Positions 18,972-27,864 of a stretch of 64,000 nt of DNA are shown piece after piece. The translations under genes were made by a program, and so were the position numbers. The DNA is from Streptomyces sp. A1277 (GTDB lineage: Bacteria; Actinomycetota; Actinomycetes; Streptomycetales; Streptomycetaceae). Position 1 is the stretch's first letter, and each line of letters starts with the position of its first letter. The notes beneath the pieces are model-generated. The model was not told the DNA's origin. It did not search any database and saw only the letters and a program-made list of their open reading frames with translations. The stretch covers positions 62,001 to 126,000 of the forward strand of contig NZ_SSBI01000004.1 in NCBI RefSeq assembly GCF_004795015.1, read 5' to 3'.

Positions 18972-20279
18972 ATGAACAAGCACCACGAATCCACCGGCCC
19001 GTCCGACGAACAGCAGATCACCCTGCGAGGCCCGGCCGAGCTGGCCGACGCCCTCCCGTACCTCATGGGCTTCCATCCGAACGACAGCGTGGTCATGGTC
19101 GCCCTGCACGGTGGCCGCGGCCGGTTCGGAGGGCGCCTCAGGCTCGGCATCCCGCAGTCCGCGCAGGAATGGCCGTCGGTGGCCGAGCAGCTCGCCGAAT
19201 GCCTCGTCAAGGGGAGCGAACGGCGCGGCGAGCGGCCCGACGCCATCGTCATCTTCCTCTGCCAGGACCCGGCCGACGGAGAGACAGGCAACCAGACGAT
19301 GGAACGGCTGCGACCGTTCGCGCAGCGACTGCGTACGGCCTGCGGCGCACTGGACGTGCCCGTGCTCGAAGCGCTCTGCATCTCCGGCAACCGCTACTGG
19401 TCCTACGTCTGCCCCGACGCCCGCTGCTGCCCGGCCGAGGGCAACCCGCTGGCCATGCCCGGGACTTCGGTGATGGCGGCGGCGGCCACCTACGCCGGGA
19501 TCCAGGTGCGCGGGTCGCTGCGCGAGATGGAGGCGAGGCTCACACCGCTCACCCGCACGGCCGGCGAGGGCCAGCAGAGTGCCCTGGACGCGGCGGGGAG
19601 CGCGATGGTGCCCAAGCTGCTCGATCAGGAGGGCCGCAAGGAGGTCGGCAGTGCCACGCTGGAGCTCGCCCGCCGGCTCATGGACCGCCTCGGTCGGGCG
19701 GCCGCCACCGCGCCCTCGCTGGCGGACATCAACGACGACCGGCTGATCAGCGACGAGGAGGCCGCATCGGTGATCCTCGGACTCCAGGACCGGGAGACCC
19801 GCGACCGGGCCGCGGAGTGGATGGAAGGACCCGAGGCGGACCCCGCGTTGAGGCTGTGGCGGGCACTGGCCCGCCGCTGCGTCGCACCGTACGAGGAACA
19901 CGCCGCGGCCCCGCTCACCCTGGCGGGATGGGTTTCCTGGTCCACCGGTGACGAACCTGCCGCGCGCGTGGCGCTGGGGCTCGCCCTCCGCCTCGATCCG
20001 GGCTACACCTTCGCCCAGCTCCTCCACGAGGCGTGCAACCAGGGCCTCGACCCCGAGACGCTGCGGCGCTGCCTGCGCGGTGAGCGCGGCGCCCGGGCGG
20101 CCCGGCACAGCCGGCGTACGGAACGGGTCGCGGGGGCCCGTCCCGTACGCCTGCGGCCGGCCGGGCGCGCCCGCACGCGCGCCGGTTCCACCCGGCCGGG
20201 CCCGGGCACGACGGCGGGCCGCCGCCGGGCGGGCCGCCCCGGTCTCCAGGGCCGCCGAGGCACCGGGACCCGTCGTTGA
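18972..20279 (+). CDS. DUF4192 protein
   Basis: The 435-residue soluble protein has the DUF4192 signature at the start (LRGPAELADALPYLMGFHPNDSVVMVALHGGR, spread over about residues 18-50), then AIVIFLCQD, RYWSYVCPDARCCP and a helical carboxy half (AARVALGLALRLDPGYTFAQLL). The last 60 residues are basic and low in complexity. Its biochemical role is unknown. The ATG start lies 41 bases after the paired DnaA boxes. It is divergent from recQ. Confidence 0.85.
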   Translation: MNKHHESTGPSDEQQITLRGPAELADALPYLMGFHPNDSVVMVALHGGRGRFGGRLRLGIPQSAQEWPSVAEQLAECLVKGSERRGERPDAIVIFLCQDPADGETGNQTMERLRPFAQRLRTACGALDVPVLEALCISGNRYWSYVCPDARCCPAEGNPLAMPGTSVMAAAATYAGIQVRGSLREMEARLTPLTRTAGEGQQSALDAAGSAMVPKLLDQEGRKEVGSATLELARRLMDRLGRAAATAPSLADINDDRLISDEEAASVILGLQDRETRDRAAEWMEGPEADPALRLWRALARRCVAPYEEHAAAPLTLAGWVSWSTGDEPAARVALGLALRLDPGYTFAQLLHEACNQGLDPETLRRCLRGERGARAARHSRRTERVAGARPVRLRPAGRARTRAGSTRPGPGTTAGRRRAGRPGLQGRRGTGTRR

Positions 20280-20395
20280 TCCGTGTGCGGCGCCGGCCCC
20301 CGGCGCCGCACGCCAGGGAGGACCGCACTCGCGCTCCGGAGCCCTCGGTGCGGGTTCCGCGAGCTCGTGAAGAGACCCGGGGAAGGGAGTGTTTA

Positions 20396-20410
20396 TCGTC
20401 AGGAAGACGA
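20396..20410. promoter_or_regulatory. candidate operator of the NUDIX regulator gene
   Basis: TCGTC and GACGA are spaced by five bases, directly upstream (13 bases) of the start codon. A site this close to the start would suit repression. NrtR-type NUDIX regulators bind GTC-GAC-like palindromes, which this resembles. Confidence 0.4.
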
Positions 20411-20423
20411 CTATGATCGCGGC

Positions 20424-21188
20424 ATGCCGCCCTACGACCCGTCGACCTTCCCGCCGTTCGCCGTCACCGTCGACCTGGTCGTGCTCACGGTGCGTCGGCA
20501 CGCCCTCTGTGCGCTGGTGGTACGCCGAGGCGAGACCCCGTTCCAGGGCAGGTGGGCCCTACCCGGCGGCTTCGTCAAAGCCGACGAGGACCTCGGGGCC
20601 GCGGCGGCTCGGGAGCTCGTCGAGGAGACCGGCCTGTGCGCACAGGACCCGGCCGCCCCGGCCGTCGGCAACGGCGCCCATCTCGAACAGCTCGCCACCT
20701 ACGGCGACCCGGCGCGCGATCCGCGGATGAGGGTCGTCAGCGTCGCCCATCTCGCGCTGGCTCCGGACCTGCCCGCTCCCAGGGCAGGCGGCGACGCGAA
20801 CAGCGCACGGTGGGCGCCGGTCGAGGACCTGCTCGGCCCGGAGGCCGGCTACGGCCCGGACGGTGAGCACCAGGCCCCGTTGGCCTTCGACCACGCGAGG
20901 ATCCTCGCCGACGGAGTGGAGCGAGCCCGCTCCAAGATCGAGTACTCCTCGCTGGCCACCGCCTTCTGCCCGCCCGCGTTCACGGTCGGGGAGCTGCGCC
21001 GGGTGTACGAGGCGGTATGGGGTGTCGTGCTCGATCCGAGGAACTTCCACCGCAAGGTGACGGGTACGCCGGGCTTCCTGGTCCCGGCCGGCGGTACGAC
21101 CACCAGGCAAGGGGGCCGGCCCGCCCAGCTGTTCAGGGCCGGTGCGGCGACGGTGCTCAACCCGCCGATGCTGAGGCCCGAGGTCTGA
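20424..21188 (+). CDS. NUDIX hydrolase with winged-helix tail (NrtR-like)
   Basis: The 254-residue protein joins a NUDIX domain (about residues 10-150) to a carboxy-terminal winged helix (about residues 175-245, with FTVGELRRVYEAVWG and NFHRKVTGTPGFL). That layout is the one of NrtR, a repressor of NAD-related genes that senses ADP-ribose-like ligands. The NUDIX box is GGFVKADEDLGAAAARELVEETG, split here over residues 47-69; it keeps REL and EETG. The ATG start was chosen by the start of the domain (VTVDLVVLTV). It could be an active hydrolase or a pure regulator; no NAD gene lies next to it. Confidence 0.8.
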   Translation: MPPYDPSTFPPFAVTVDLVVLTVRRHALCALVVRRGETPFQGRWALPGGFVKADEDLGAAAARELVEETGLCAQDPAAPAVGNGAHLEQLATYGDPARDPRMRVVSVAHLALAPDLPAPRAGGDANSARWAPVEDLLGPEAGYGPDGEHQAPLAFDHARILADGVERARSKIEYSSLATAFCPPAFTVGELRRVYEAVWGVVLDPRNFHRKVTGTPGFLVPAGGTTTRQGGRPAQLFRAGAATVLNPPMLRPEV

Positions 21189-21381
21189 CGGGTAGGAGGT
21201 AGCAGGCGGGGGCGGGGGTGGGGGTGGAGGGGCGGAACTCGGCCGGCGCGTCGTAGGGCATCCGAAGCGCCGCGCATCCCGCGCTACGCGAAAAGTCCTA
21301 TATGTCGGGTTATCGTGCTGCGGTACTCACTCGCCGCCGGGCGGCCTCGCCTTCGCCGTCCCATTCCCTGCGAGAGAAGCG

Positions 21382-23331
21382 ATGCTCCAGGCCATCGGAC
21401 TCACCAGCACCCGCCCCCGTGGACAGACGCCCGCCGTGGACGACCTCACGTTCGACGCGGAGCCCGGCTGCGTCACCGCGCTTCTGGGGGCGCCGGGTTC
21501 CGGCAAGACCGCGGCCCTGCGGCTGATGCTCGAACTCGAACCCGGCCGGGGGATCACCTACTTCCGGGGACGCCCGCTGCACCGCGTCCCGCGCCCGGCC
21601 GGTGAGGTGGGCGTGGTGCTGGGAGACGTGCCGGGGCACCCCGCGCGGACCGTTCGGGGGCAGCTTCGGATGCTCAGCGCCGCGGCCGGAGTGCCCGCCT
21701 CCAGGGCGGACGAGCTGCTCGACGAAGTGGGGCTGGCGGGTCTCGGGGACCAGCGCATCGGTGCGCTCTCGCTCGGCATGGACCGCCGACTGGGGCTCGC
21801 CTGCGCGCTGCTCGGTGACCCGCACACGCTTCTCCTGGACGACCCCGCGGAAGGGCTGGCCCCGCGGGAGGCCGAGTGGCTGCACGGGATGCTGCGTTCC
21901 CACGCCGAGCGGGGCGGAACCGTCCTGTTCACCACCAGCGACCCCAAGGAGGCCGCGCGCTCGGCCGGTCATGTGGTGACCATCGACGGCGGACGCCTGA
22001 TGGCCGACCAGGACGGCGCGGCCTTCGCCCGTACCCGGCTGCGGCCCCGGGTGGCCGTCCGCTCCCCGCACGCCGCCCGCCTCGCCTCGATCGTGAGCCG
22101 GGAGGCGCGGGCCGCCCGCAGGCACGTCGAAGTCGTCGCCGAGGAGGGCGGCAGACGGATCTCCGTGTACGGCAGCAGCTGCGCGGAGGTCGGTGACACG
22201 GCGTTCCGCCATGGGCTCCCCGTCCACCAGCTCGCCGACGAGGTCGGCGACACGGGGTCCGTCGGCGGGTCCGCCGGCTCTGCGTTCCGAGTCGGCGCCC
22301 CCTCGCTCGATGCCGATGCCGATGCCGATGCCGATGTCGATGTCGATGTCGGCGTCGACGTCGATGCCGAGGCCCTGGCGCGTACCGGTACCGACGTCGA
22401 TGCCGAGGCACCCGGGGTCGGAGCGCCCGCCGCCGCCGAGCCGCGCCCCGCTGAGCCGCGTCCCGCTGAGCCGCGCCCCGCGCCGCCCGTCACCGTGCCC
22501 CGCCGCGTCGCGGCCGCCACGCGCGGTGAGCTGCCGCCCCCGATCCGGCGGCGCCCGGCCCGTGGGCCGCTGCGGCCGGTGCGCTACGAATTGCGCCGCT
22601 TGTTCGGCGTGCGGATCACGACGACGGTCATGGCCGTCGTCCTGGCCGCCTCCGTCGGGCTCTCCGTACTGCTGGGCCGCGACGGCCGTACCCCGCTGCC
22701 CGACGTACTCGCCGCCTGGCCCTCCTTGCTGCCGTTGCCGCCCGCCGCGCTCGGGGCGGGACTGCTCGGCGCCCTTTCCTTCGGCGACGAGTTCCGGTAT
22801 CCGGCGCTCGCCGCGGGCCGGGGCACGGTGCCCCGCAGGCTCGGACTGCTCCTGGCCAAGCTGGCCGTGTCCGGGGGCGTCGCGCTCCTGCTGGCGCTGG
22901 TCGTCGTGCTGGCCTCGGCGGAGTCCCTTCGTCTCGTCTACGGCGGCAACTTGTTCCGGGTCCCGTCGAATGCGGTCTTCCTGGCCGCGAGTTGGTCCGG
23001 CCTGACCGTCGGATGCGCCTGGGCCGGACTGCTGGCCGCCGGCATCTTCCGGGTGACGGCCGCGGGGATCGCCGCCGTACTCGCCGTACCCGTACTGATG
23101 GTGCCGCTGATCGAGCGGATGCCCAAGGGGGCGACCGCGCGTTCGGTGACCGGACTCCCGGGTCGGCTGCGGGAGCTGGCCTGGCTCCAGTGGCCGCGGG
23201 AGGCGGACCGGTGGCTGCTGGCCGCGGTGCGAGTGGTGGCACATCCGGTGGGGGCGGCCCTGGCCGTGTCGTTGTCCGTCCTCGTCTGCGCGTATCTGTT
23301 CACCAGCCTCCGCGGAAGGGTTCGTTGGTGA
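21382..23331 (+). CDS. one-chain ABC transporter (ATPase plus permease)
   Basis: The 649-residue protein has an ABC ATPase domain (about residues 1-215) and a carboxy-terminal membrane domain with about six segments (about 410-645), joined by a long linker of repeats. Walker A is GAPGSGKT (about 37-44). The signature is degenerate (LSLGMDRR), and Walker B is LLLDDPAEG, with Asp where the catalytic Glu normally stands. The ATG follows GAGAGAAGC. It lies directly upstream of whiH; a role in differentiation is possible but not shown by the sequence. The cargo is unknown. Confidence 0.82.
   Translation: MLQAIGLTSTRPRGQTPAVDDLTFDAEPGCVTALLGAPGSGKTAALRLMLELEPGRGITYFRGRPLHRVPRPAGEVGVVLGDVPGHPARTVRGQLRMLSAAAGVPASRADELLDEVGLAGLGDQRIGALSLGMDRRLGLACALLGDPHTLLLDDPAEGLAPREAEWLHGMLRSHAERGGTVLFTTSDPKEAARSAGHVVTIDGGRLMADQDGAAFARTRLRPRVAVRSPHAARLASIVSREARAARRHVEVVAEEGGRRISVYGSSCAEVGDTAFRHGLPVHQLADEVGDTGSVGGSAGSAFRVGAPSLDADADADADVDVDVGVDVDAEALARTGTDVDAEAPGVGAPAAAEPRPAEPRPAEPRPAPPVTVPRRVAAATRGELPPPIRRRPARGPLRPVRYELRRLFGVRITTTVMAVVLAASVGLSVLLGRDGRTPLPDVLAAWPSLLPLPPAALGAGLLGALSFGDEFRYPALAAGRGTVPRRLGLLLAKLAVSGGVALLLALVVVLASAESLRLVYGGNLFRVPSNAVFLAASWSGLTVGCAWAGLLAAGIFRVTAAGIAAVLAVPVLMVPLIERMPKGATARSVTGLPGRLRELAWLQWPREADRWLLAAVRVVAHPVGAALAVSLSVLVCAYLFTSLRGRVRW
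22309..22368 (+). repeat. hexamer microsatellite coding Asp-Ala/Asp-Val
   Basis: Four GATGCC units are followed by three GATGTC units and three variants. They encode alternating Asp-Ala and Asp-Val in the linker of the ABC protein. The number of units probably varies between strains. Confidence 0.95.
22438..22482 (+). repeat. 15-base repeat coding (EPRPA)3
   Basis: Three near-perfect copies of GAGCCGCGCCCCGCT encode Glu-Pro-Arg-Pro-Ala in the same linker, just before the membrane domain. Confidence 0.95.
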
Positions 23332-23403
23332 TCGTTGAGTGCGCAGGGACGCGGGGGGTCCTCGTAACTCATTTTGAAATGCCCGGTTTATACCAGTAAG
23401 GCG

Positions 23404-23428
23404 TCAATTGAGGGGCGAGTGCCGATCA
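23404..23428 (+). promoter_or_regulatory. sigma-WhiG-type promoter of whiH
   Basis: GCCGATCA at 23421-23428 matches the sigma-WhiG/FliA -10 element GCCGATAA in seven of eight positions. TCAA at 23404-23407 is a weaker -35. The spacing is 13, a little short. It is 63 bases before the whiH GTG, and whiH is a known sigma-WhiG target in S. coelicolor. Confidence 0.65.
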
Positions 23429-23491
23429 CCCTTTCGTGTGCTTTTCAGCAAAGACCTCAAGGGGCGGCTGAGACCCGCCGACAAAGGATGC

Positions 23492-24379
23492 GTGAGTACC
23501 CTTGCGCACACCATGATGACCACCGCCCGCTCCGCCGATTCCGGCGTCACCGGCCCGGGCGAACTCGACCGTTACCCCTACGCGGAGGCGCCGGCCGGCG
23601 AGCGCGCCGCCGCGCGGTCCTGGGACGGTCCCGATGCCGAGCTCGGCCGGGTGGGCCGACGAGGATCGGCCAGCCGTGGCCGCGGGCTGCACGGCCAACT
23701 TGTTCAGCAGCTGGGGCAGATGATCGTTTCCGGCGACCTCGGTGCGGACCGACCCCTGGTGCCGGAGGAGATCGGCCAGCGTTTCGAGGTTTCCAGGACC
23801 GTCGTGCGGGAATCCCTCCGCGTGCTCGAGGCCAAGGGGCTGGTCAGCGCCCGCCCGAATGTGGGCACGCGGGTGCGGCCGGTCAGTGACTGGAATCTGC
23901 TCGATCCCGACATCATCGAATGGCGTGCCTTCGGTCCGCAGCGCGACGACCAGCGTCGCGAGCTGGGTGATCTCCGGTGGACGATCGAACCGCTCGCCGC
24001 CCGCCTGGCCGCCGGTCACGGGCGCGAGGATCTTCAGCAGCGTCTTGGTGACATGGTCGAGATCATGGGGCACGCGCTCGGGCAGGGCGACATGATCACG
24101 TGTGCCCGCGCCGACGCGGAGTTCCACTCCCTGCTCATCCAGGCCGCGGGCAACCGCATGCTGGAGCACCTTTCCGGAATCGTTTCCGCCGCCCTGCAGG
24201 TTTCCGGGGGCCCGGCCACCGCTTGTGACCGCCCCAGCGACGCGTCCGTCGCCCTGCACGCGCGCATCGTCGACGCCCTCGCGTCCGGCGACTCCGCGGG
24301 CGCCGAGGCTGCCATGCGCCAGTTGCTGGTGGGCCACCACGAGGTGGAGCGAGTGGTGCCGGCGCCGCGCGAGCACTGA
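23492..24379 (+). CDS. whiH: sporulation regulator WhiH (GntR family)
   Basis: WhiH is needed for sporulation septation in aerial hyphae. The 295-residue protein has an unstructured head of about 60 residues, a GntR winged helix (about 65-135, with LVPEEIGQRFEVSRTVVRESLRVLE, split in the text by its helices) and an FCD ligand domain (about 150-285, with ARADAEFHSLLIQAAGN). GTG was chosen because AAAGGA precedes it and the following VSTLAHTMMTTARS fits the known start. It lies between an ABC gene and hrdB, as in other Streptomyces. A sigma-WhiG-type promoter lies upstream, and a strong terminator follows. Confidence 0.96.
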   Translation: MSTLAHTMMTTARSADSGVTGPGELDRYPYAEAPAGERAAARSWDGPDAELGRVGRRGSASRGRGLHGQLVQQLGQMIVSGDLGADRPLVPEEIGQRFEVSRTVVRESLRVLEAKGLVSARPNVGTRVRPVSDWNLLDPDIIEWRAFGPQRDDQRRELGDLRWTIEPLAARLAAGHGREDLQQRLGDMVEIMGHALGQGDMITCARADAEFHSLLIQAAGNRMLEHLSGIVSAALQVSGGPATACDRPSDASVALHARIVDALASGDSAGAEAAMRQLLVGHHEVERVVPAPREH

Positions 24380-24410
24380 TCGCGGCACGGGCAGGGTGTA
24401 CGCGCCACGT

Positions 24411-24440
24411 GCCGCCGGACCCCGGGGTCCGGCGGCACAG
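24411..24440. terminator. terminator after whiH
   Basis: A perfect palindrome with 15-base arms (GTGCCGCCGGACCCC and its complement) and no spacer lies 32 bases past the whiH stop. The tip must open to form a loop. Confidence 0.8.
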
Positions 24441-24508
24441 GGGCGAAGAGATGTCGCCTTGGTCGTGTTCATCGCAAATGGGGTGTGACTCGGGCCACGC
24501 GGAACGGA

Positions 24509-24536
24509 CGTAACACTCCTCGAAACAGCGCGATGA
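24509..24536 (+). promoter_or_regulatory. ShbA-type promoter of hrdB
   Basis: CGTAAC (24509-24514), a 16-base spacer and CGATGA (24531-24536) reproduce the hrdB p1 promoter used by the ECF sigma factor ShbA, as described in Streptomyces. It implies a leader of about 155 bases before the GTG. The rest of the 321-base gap shows no other clear element. Confidence 0.88.
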
Positions 24537-24700
24537 CTTAAGAGGTGACCGTCGCAGAAGGAATACAGCAGCCGTTCAGGGCGCTGTGCAGTTCTGTGGC
24601 CTAGCCCGCGCCGTCGGTGCATTCCCCGCCCGGCGGTCGTCGGTTCCAGCCCTCTCCGGGCCGGGCCGGAAGCCGTTTCCATCGTTCCGAGAGGTTGTTC

Positions 24701-26245
24701 GTGTCGGCCAGCACATCCCGTACGCTCCCGCCGGAGATCGCCGAGTCCGAATCTGTGATGGCGCTCATCGAGCGGGGAAAGGCTGATGGGCAGATCGCCG
24801 GCGATGACGTGCGTCGGGCCTTCGAGGCTGACCAGATTCCGCCAACCCAGTGGAAGAACGTTCTGCGCAGCCTCAACCAGATCCTCGAGGAAGAGGGTGT
24901 GACGCTGATGGTCAGTGCCGCGGAGCCGTCGAAGCGCGCCCGCAAGAGCGTTGCAGCGAAGAGCCCGGCCAAGCGCACCGCCACCAAGACCGTCGCGGCC
25001 AAGACGACGGTGACGCGGACCGTCGCGGCGCCCGCCGCCCCGTCCGCCGAAGCCGCGGACCCGGCGGATGAGGCCCCCGCGGCCGCGCCCGCGAAGAAGG
25101 CGGCTGCCAAGAAGACGGCCGCCAAGAAGACCGCCGTGAAGAAGACGGCCGCCAAGAAGACGGCCTCGAAGAAGGCCGGCAAGCAGGACGAGGAGATTCT
25201 CGACGGCGACGACGTCGTCGAGGAGGTCAAGGCCGGCAAGGGCGAGGAAGAGGAGGGCGAGGGCGAGAACAAGGGCTTCGTCCTCTCCGACGACGACGAG
25301 GACGACGCGCCCGCGCAGCAGGTCGCCGTCGCCGGTGCCACGGCCGACCCGGTCAAGGACTACCTGAAGCAGATCGGCAAGGTCCCGCTCCTCAACGCCG
25401 AGCAGGAGGTCGAGCTCGCCAAGCGCATCGAGGCGGGCCTGTTCGCCGAGGACAAGCTGGCGAACTCCGACAAGCTCGCCCCCAAGCTCAAGCGCGAGCT
25501 GGAGATCATCGCCGAGGACGGGCGCCGCGCCAAGAACCACCTGCTGGAGGCCAACCTCCGCCTCGTGGTCTCGCTGGCCAAGCGCTACACCGGCCGCGGC
25601 ATGCTCTTCCTGGACCTGATCCAGGAGGGCAACCTCGGTCTGATCCGCGCGGTCGAGAAGTTCGACTACACCAAGGGCTACAAGTTCTCCACGTACGCCA
25701 CCTGGTGGATCCGTCAGGCGATCACCCGCGCCATGGCCGACCAGGCCCGCACCATCCGTATCCCGGTGCACATGGTCGAGGTCATCAACAAGCTCGCGCG
25801 CGTCCAGCGCCAGATGCTCCAGGACCTGGGCCGCGAGCCCACCCCGGAGGAGCTGGCCAAGGAGCTCGACATGACCCCGGAGAAGGTCATCGAGGTCCAG
25901 AAGTACGGCCGCGAGCCGATCTCCCTCCACACCCCGCTGGGTGAGGACGGGGACAGCGAGTTCGGTGACCTGATCGAGGACTCCGAAGCGGTCGTCCCGG
26001 CCGACGCGGTGAGCTTCACGCTCCTCCAGGAGCAGCTGCACTCGGTTCTCGACACGCTGTCCGAGCGTGAGGCAGGCGTGGTCTCCATGCGCTTCGGCCT
26101 CACCGACGGGCAGCCGAAGACGCTGGACGAGATCGGCAAGGTCTACGGCGTGACGCGCGAGCGCATCCGTCAGATCGAGTCCAAGACCATGTCGAAGCTG
26201 CGTCACCCGTCGCGCTCGCAGGTCCTGCGGGACTACCTCGACTAG
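24701..26245 (+). CDS. hrdB: principal sigma factor HrdB
   Basis: HrdB is the essential housekeeping sigma factor of RNA polymerase. The 514-residue product has a Lys/Ala-rich head with AAKKTA-type repeats (about residues 80-165), an acidic stretch, then region 1.2 ([16 protein letters not shown]), region 2 ([42 protein letters not shown]), region 3 and region 4.2 ([19 protein letters not shown]). The GTG follows GAGAGG, and [16 protein letters not shown] is the usual start. An upstream ShbA-type promoter and a perfect terminator downstream mark a one-gene transcript. Confidence 0.98.
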   Translation: MSASTSRTLPPEIAESESVMALIERGKADGQIAGDDVRRAFEADQIPPTQWKNVLRSLNQILEEEGVTLMVSAAEPSKRARKSVAAKSPAKRTATKTVAAKTTVTRTVAAPAAPSAEAADPADEAPAAAPAKKAAAKKTAAKKTAVKKTAAKKTASKKAGKQDEEILDGDDVVEEVKAGKGEEEEGEGENKGFVLSDDDEDDAPAQQVAVAGATADPVKDYLKQIGKVPLLNAEQEVELAKRIEAGLFAEDKLANSDKLAPKLKRELEIIAEDGRRAKNHLLEANLRLVVSLAKRYTGRGMLFLDLIQEGNLGLIRAVEKFDYTKGYKFSTYATWWIRQAITRAMADQARTIRIPVHMVEVINKLARVQRQMLQDLGREPTPEELAKELDMTPEKVIEVQKYGREPISLHTPLGEDGDSEFGDLIEDSEAVVPADAVSFTLLQEQLHSVLDTLSEREAGVVSMRFGLTDGQPKTLDEIGKVYGVTRERIRQIESKTMSKLRHPSRSQVLRDYLD

Positions 26246-26261
26246 GTCGACGACAGCAGTA

Positions 26262-26309
26262 CGCAGAGCGAGGGCCCGGCTCCTGAAGGAGCCGGGCCCT
26301 CGCTCTGCG
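26262..26309. terminator. terminator of hrdB
   Basis: A perfect 22-base-pair stem (26262-26283 with 26288-26309) carries a TGAA loop, starting 17 bases after the stop codon. Confidence 0.93.
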
Positions 26310-26412
26310 CGTCTCCGGCTCGGCGCCTCCTCGTGGGGTGCGCGGAGGTGCGCGTCGGCGTCAGCGGAATGACTCTGGGTAGGCATCACCCACCACGGAG
26401 TCAGGAGTACGC

Positions 26413-27243
26413 ATGTCCCGCACCGTCGTCCGCACCATGACAAGGGCGCTCGCCCTCGCCGCCGCCACGGCCGTCATACCGCTCGCTTCCCCCGCCACAG
26501 CGGTCGCGGACAGCATCATCATCGGAGGGCGGCCCGCGCACGTCGCGGACAGCCCGTGGGTGGTCGCCCTCTCCAGCCGTGACCGGTTCGGGGGTACCAG
26601 GGCCGGCCAGTTCTGCGGCGGCGTCGTGGTGGAGCCCAGGAAGGTGCTCACGGCCGCGCACTGCCTGAGCCGGGAGGCGCTGGGCACCGATGTGGACCAG
26701 GTGGGTGATCTGCGGATCATCTCCGGCCGCGACGAGCTGAACGGCACGGGCGGCAAGGAGATCCCGGTGAGCGGGACGTGGGTCAACCCGGGGTTCGACG
26801 CCACGACCAACAGCGGGGACGTCGCGGTGCTCACGCTCTCGGAGGCGCTGCCCGAACATGACGCGATCCCCATGGCCGAGGCCGGTGACACCGCGTACCG
26901 GGCGGGTACCTCTGCGGAGGTTTACGGCTGGGGTGACACCACCGGTTACGGCGACTACGTGACGTCACTCAGGTCCGCCCAGGTGAGCATCCTGCCCGAC
27001 AGTTCCTGTGAGCAGGCATACCCGGGCGGCAGGAGCGGCACGTACGACGCCTCGTCGATGCTCTGCGCGGGCGAACCCGAGGGCGGGTACGACGCGTGCC
27101 AGGGTGACAGCGGAGGGCCCCTGGTGGCTCAGGGGCGGCTTGTGGGCCTGGTGTCCTGGGGGAACGGCTGCGGCCGCGCCGGAAGCCCCGGCGTGTACAC
27201 GCGGGTCTCCGCCGCCATCGAGTGGATGGCGGCCGCCGACTGA
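26413..27243 (+). CDS. secreted trypsin-like serine protease
   Basis: The 276-residue protein is an S1 protease. The signal peptide spans about residues 1-33 (basic start, then ALALAAATAVIPLA, ending ATAVADS). The mature enzyme begins at IIGGRPA, with catalytic His in LTAAHC (about 80), Asp in SGDVAVL (about 137) and Ser in CQGDSGGP (about 234). Several cysteines fit disulphides. An Asp three residues before... the GYDACQGDSGG stretch suggests trypsin-like preference for Arg/Lys. The protease is exported. A hairpin terminator follows. Confidence 0.95.
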   Translation: MSRTVVRTMTRALALAAATAVIPLASPATAVADSIIIGGRPAHVADSPWVVALSSRDRFGGTRAGQFCGGVVVEPRKVLTAAHCLSREALGTDVDQVGDLRIISGRDELNGTGGKEIPVSGTWVNPGFDATTNSGDVAVLTLSEALPEHDAIPMAEAGDTAYRAGTSAEVYGWGDTTGYGDYVTSLRSAQVSILPDSSCEQAYPGGRSGTYDASSMLCAGEPEGGYDACQGDSGGPLVAQGRLVGLVSWGNGCGRAGSPGVYTRVSAAIEWMAAAD

Positions 27244-27268
27244 CCGGGCACACCCCGCAGATACGAGA

Positions 27269-27302
27269 ACGGGCGGCTTCCCTCACCGGGGAAGCCGCCC
27301 GT
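27269..27302. terminator. terminator after the serine protease gene
   Basis: The arms ACGGGCGGCTTCCC and GGGAAGCCGCCCGT form a perfect 14-base-pair stem between convergent genes. Confidence 0.88.
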
Positions 27303-27347
27303 CGGCCGGTCCGGAACCGGCCCCTGGCTCGTCGTGGATGCGAGGTG

Positions 27348-27581
27348 TCAGTGTTGTTCCTCTTCGGCGGCTTGGGCCTGCACGGCCGTCAGTCGGTCCG
27401 TCTCATCCTGTATTTCCGCGGCGATCTTCTTGAGTTCCGGCTCGAACTTGCGACCGTGGTGGGCGCAGAAGAGCAGTTCACCGCCGCTGATGAGCACGAC
27501 GCGCAGGTAAGCCTGGGCGCCGCAACGGTCACAGCGGTCTGCTGCGGTCAGCGGGCTCGCGGGGGTCAGAACAGTAGTCAC
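27348..27581 (-). CDS. DUF7455-type small zinc-finger-like protein
   Basis: The 77-residue protein has CDRCGAQAYLRV and FCAHHGRKFEPEL, a CxxC...CxxH pattern that suggests a zinc site, then a charged helical tail. It is a small conserved actinobacterial protein of unknown function. It starts with GTG after GAAGAGG. It is divergent from parE; the 435-base gap between them holds a LexA-like site and little else that I can recognise. Confidence 0.75.
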   Translation of the reverse strand: MTTVLTPASPLTAADRCDRCGAQAYLRVVLISGGELLFCAHHGRKFEPELKKIAAEIQDETDRLTAVQAQAAEEEQH

Positions 27582-27864
27582 GTCGCCTCTTCTCTAGCTC
27601 GACGAGCTGTCGTACCAGGGTCAACATCCAACCAGGCCGAAAACGTTCCCGCTCGTGTGCTTTTCTTCGAAACTTCTTCTCGGGATGGCTGTCTGTTGCC
27701 GGTTCGCGGCGAATGTGCCGTATTGCGTGGCGCTACGGTTTCGCGTTGCTGGGCTTGGTCAGTCCGGGCCGGCTGGCTTGCCGGTTGTTCATGAGGACGT
27801 GCCCGGAGCCTAAATGGTTCATGCCTGGAAGGGAACGTGATGTGCACGTCACTCCAAGGAGGGA

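Noticed and set aside
23426..26443. 1005-codon minus-strand frame over whiH and hrdB
   Set aside because: It covers both genes, their promoters and terminators, so it cannot be a real gene.
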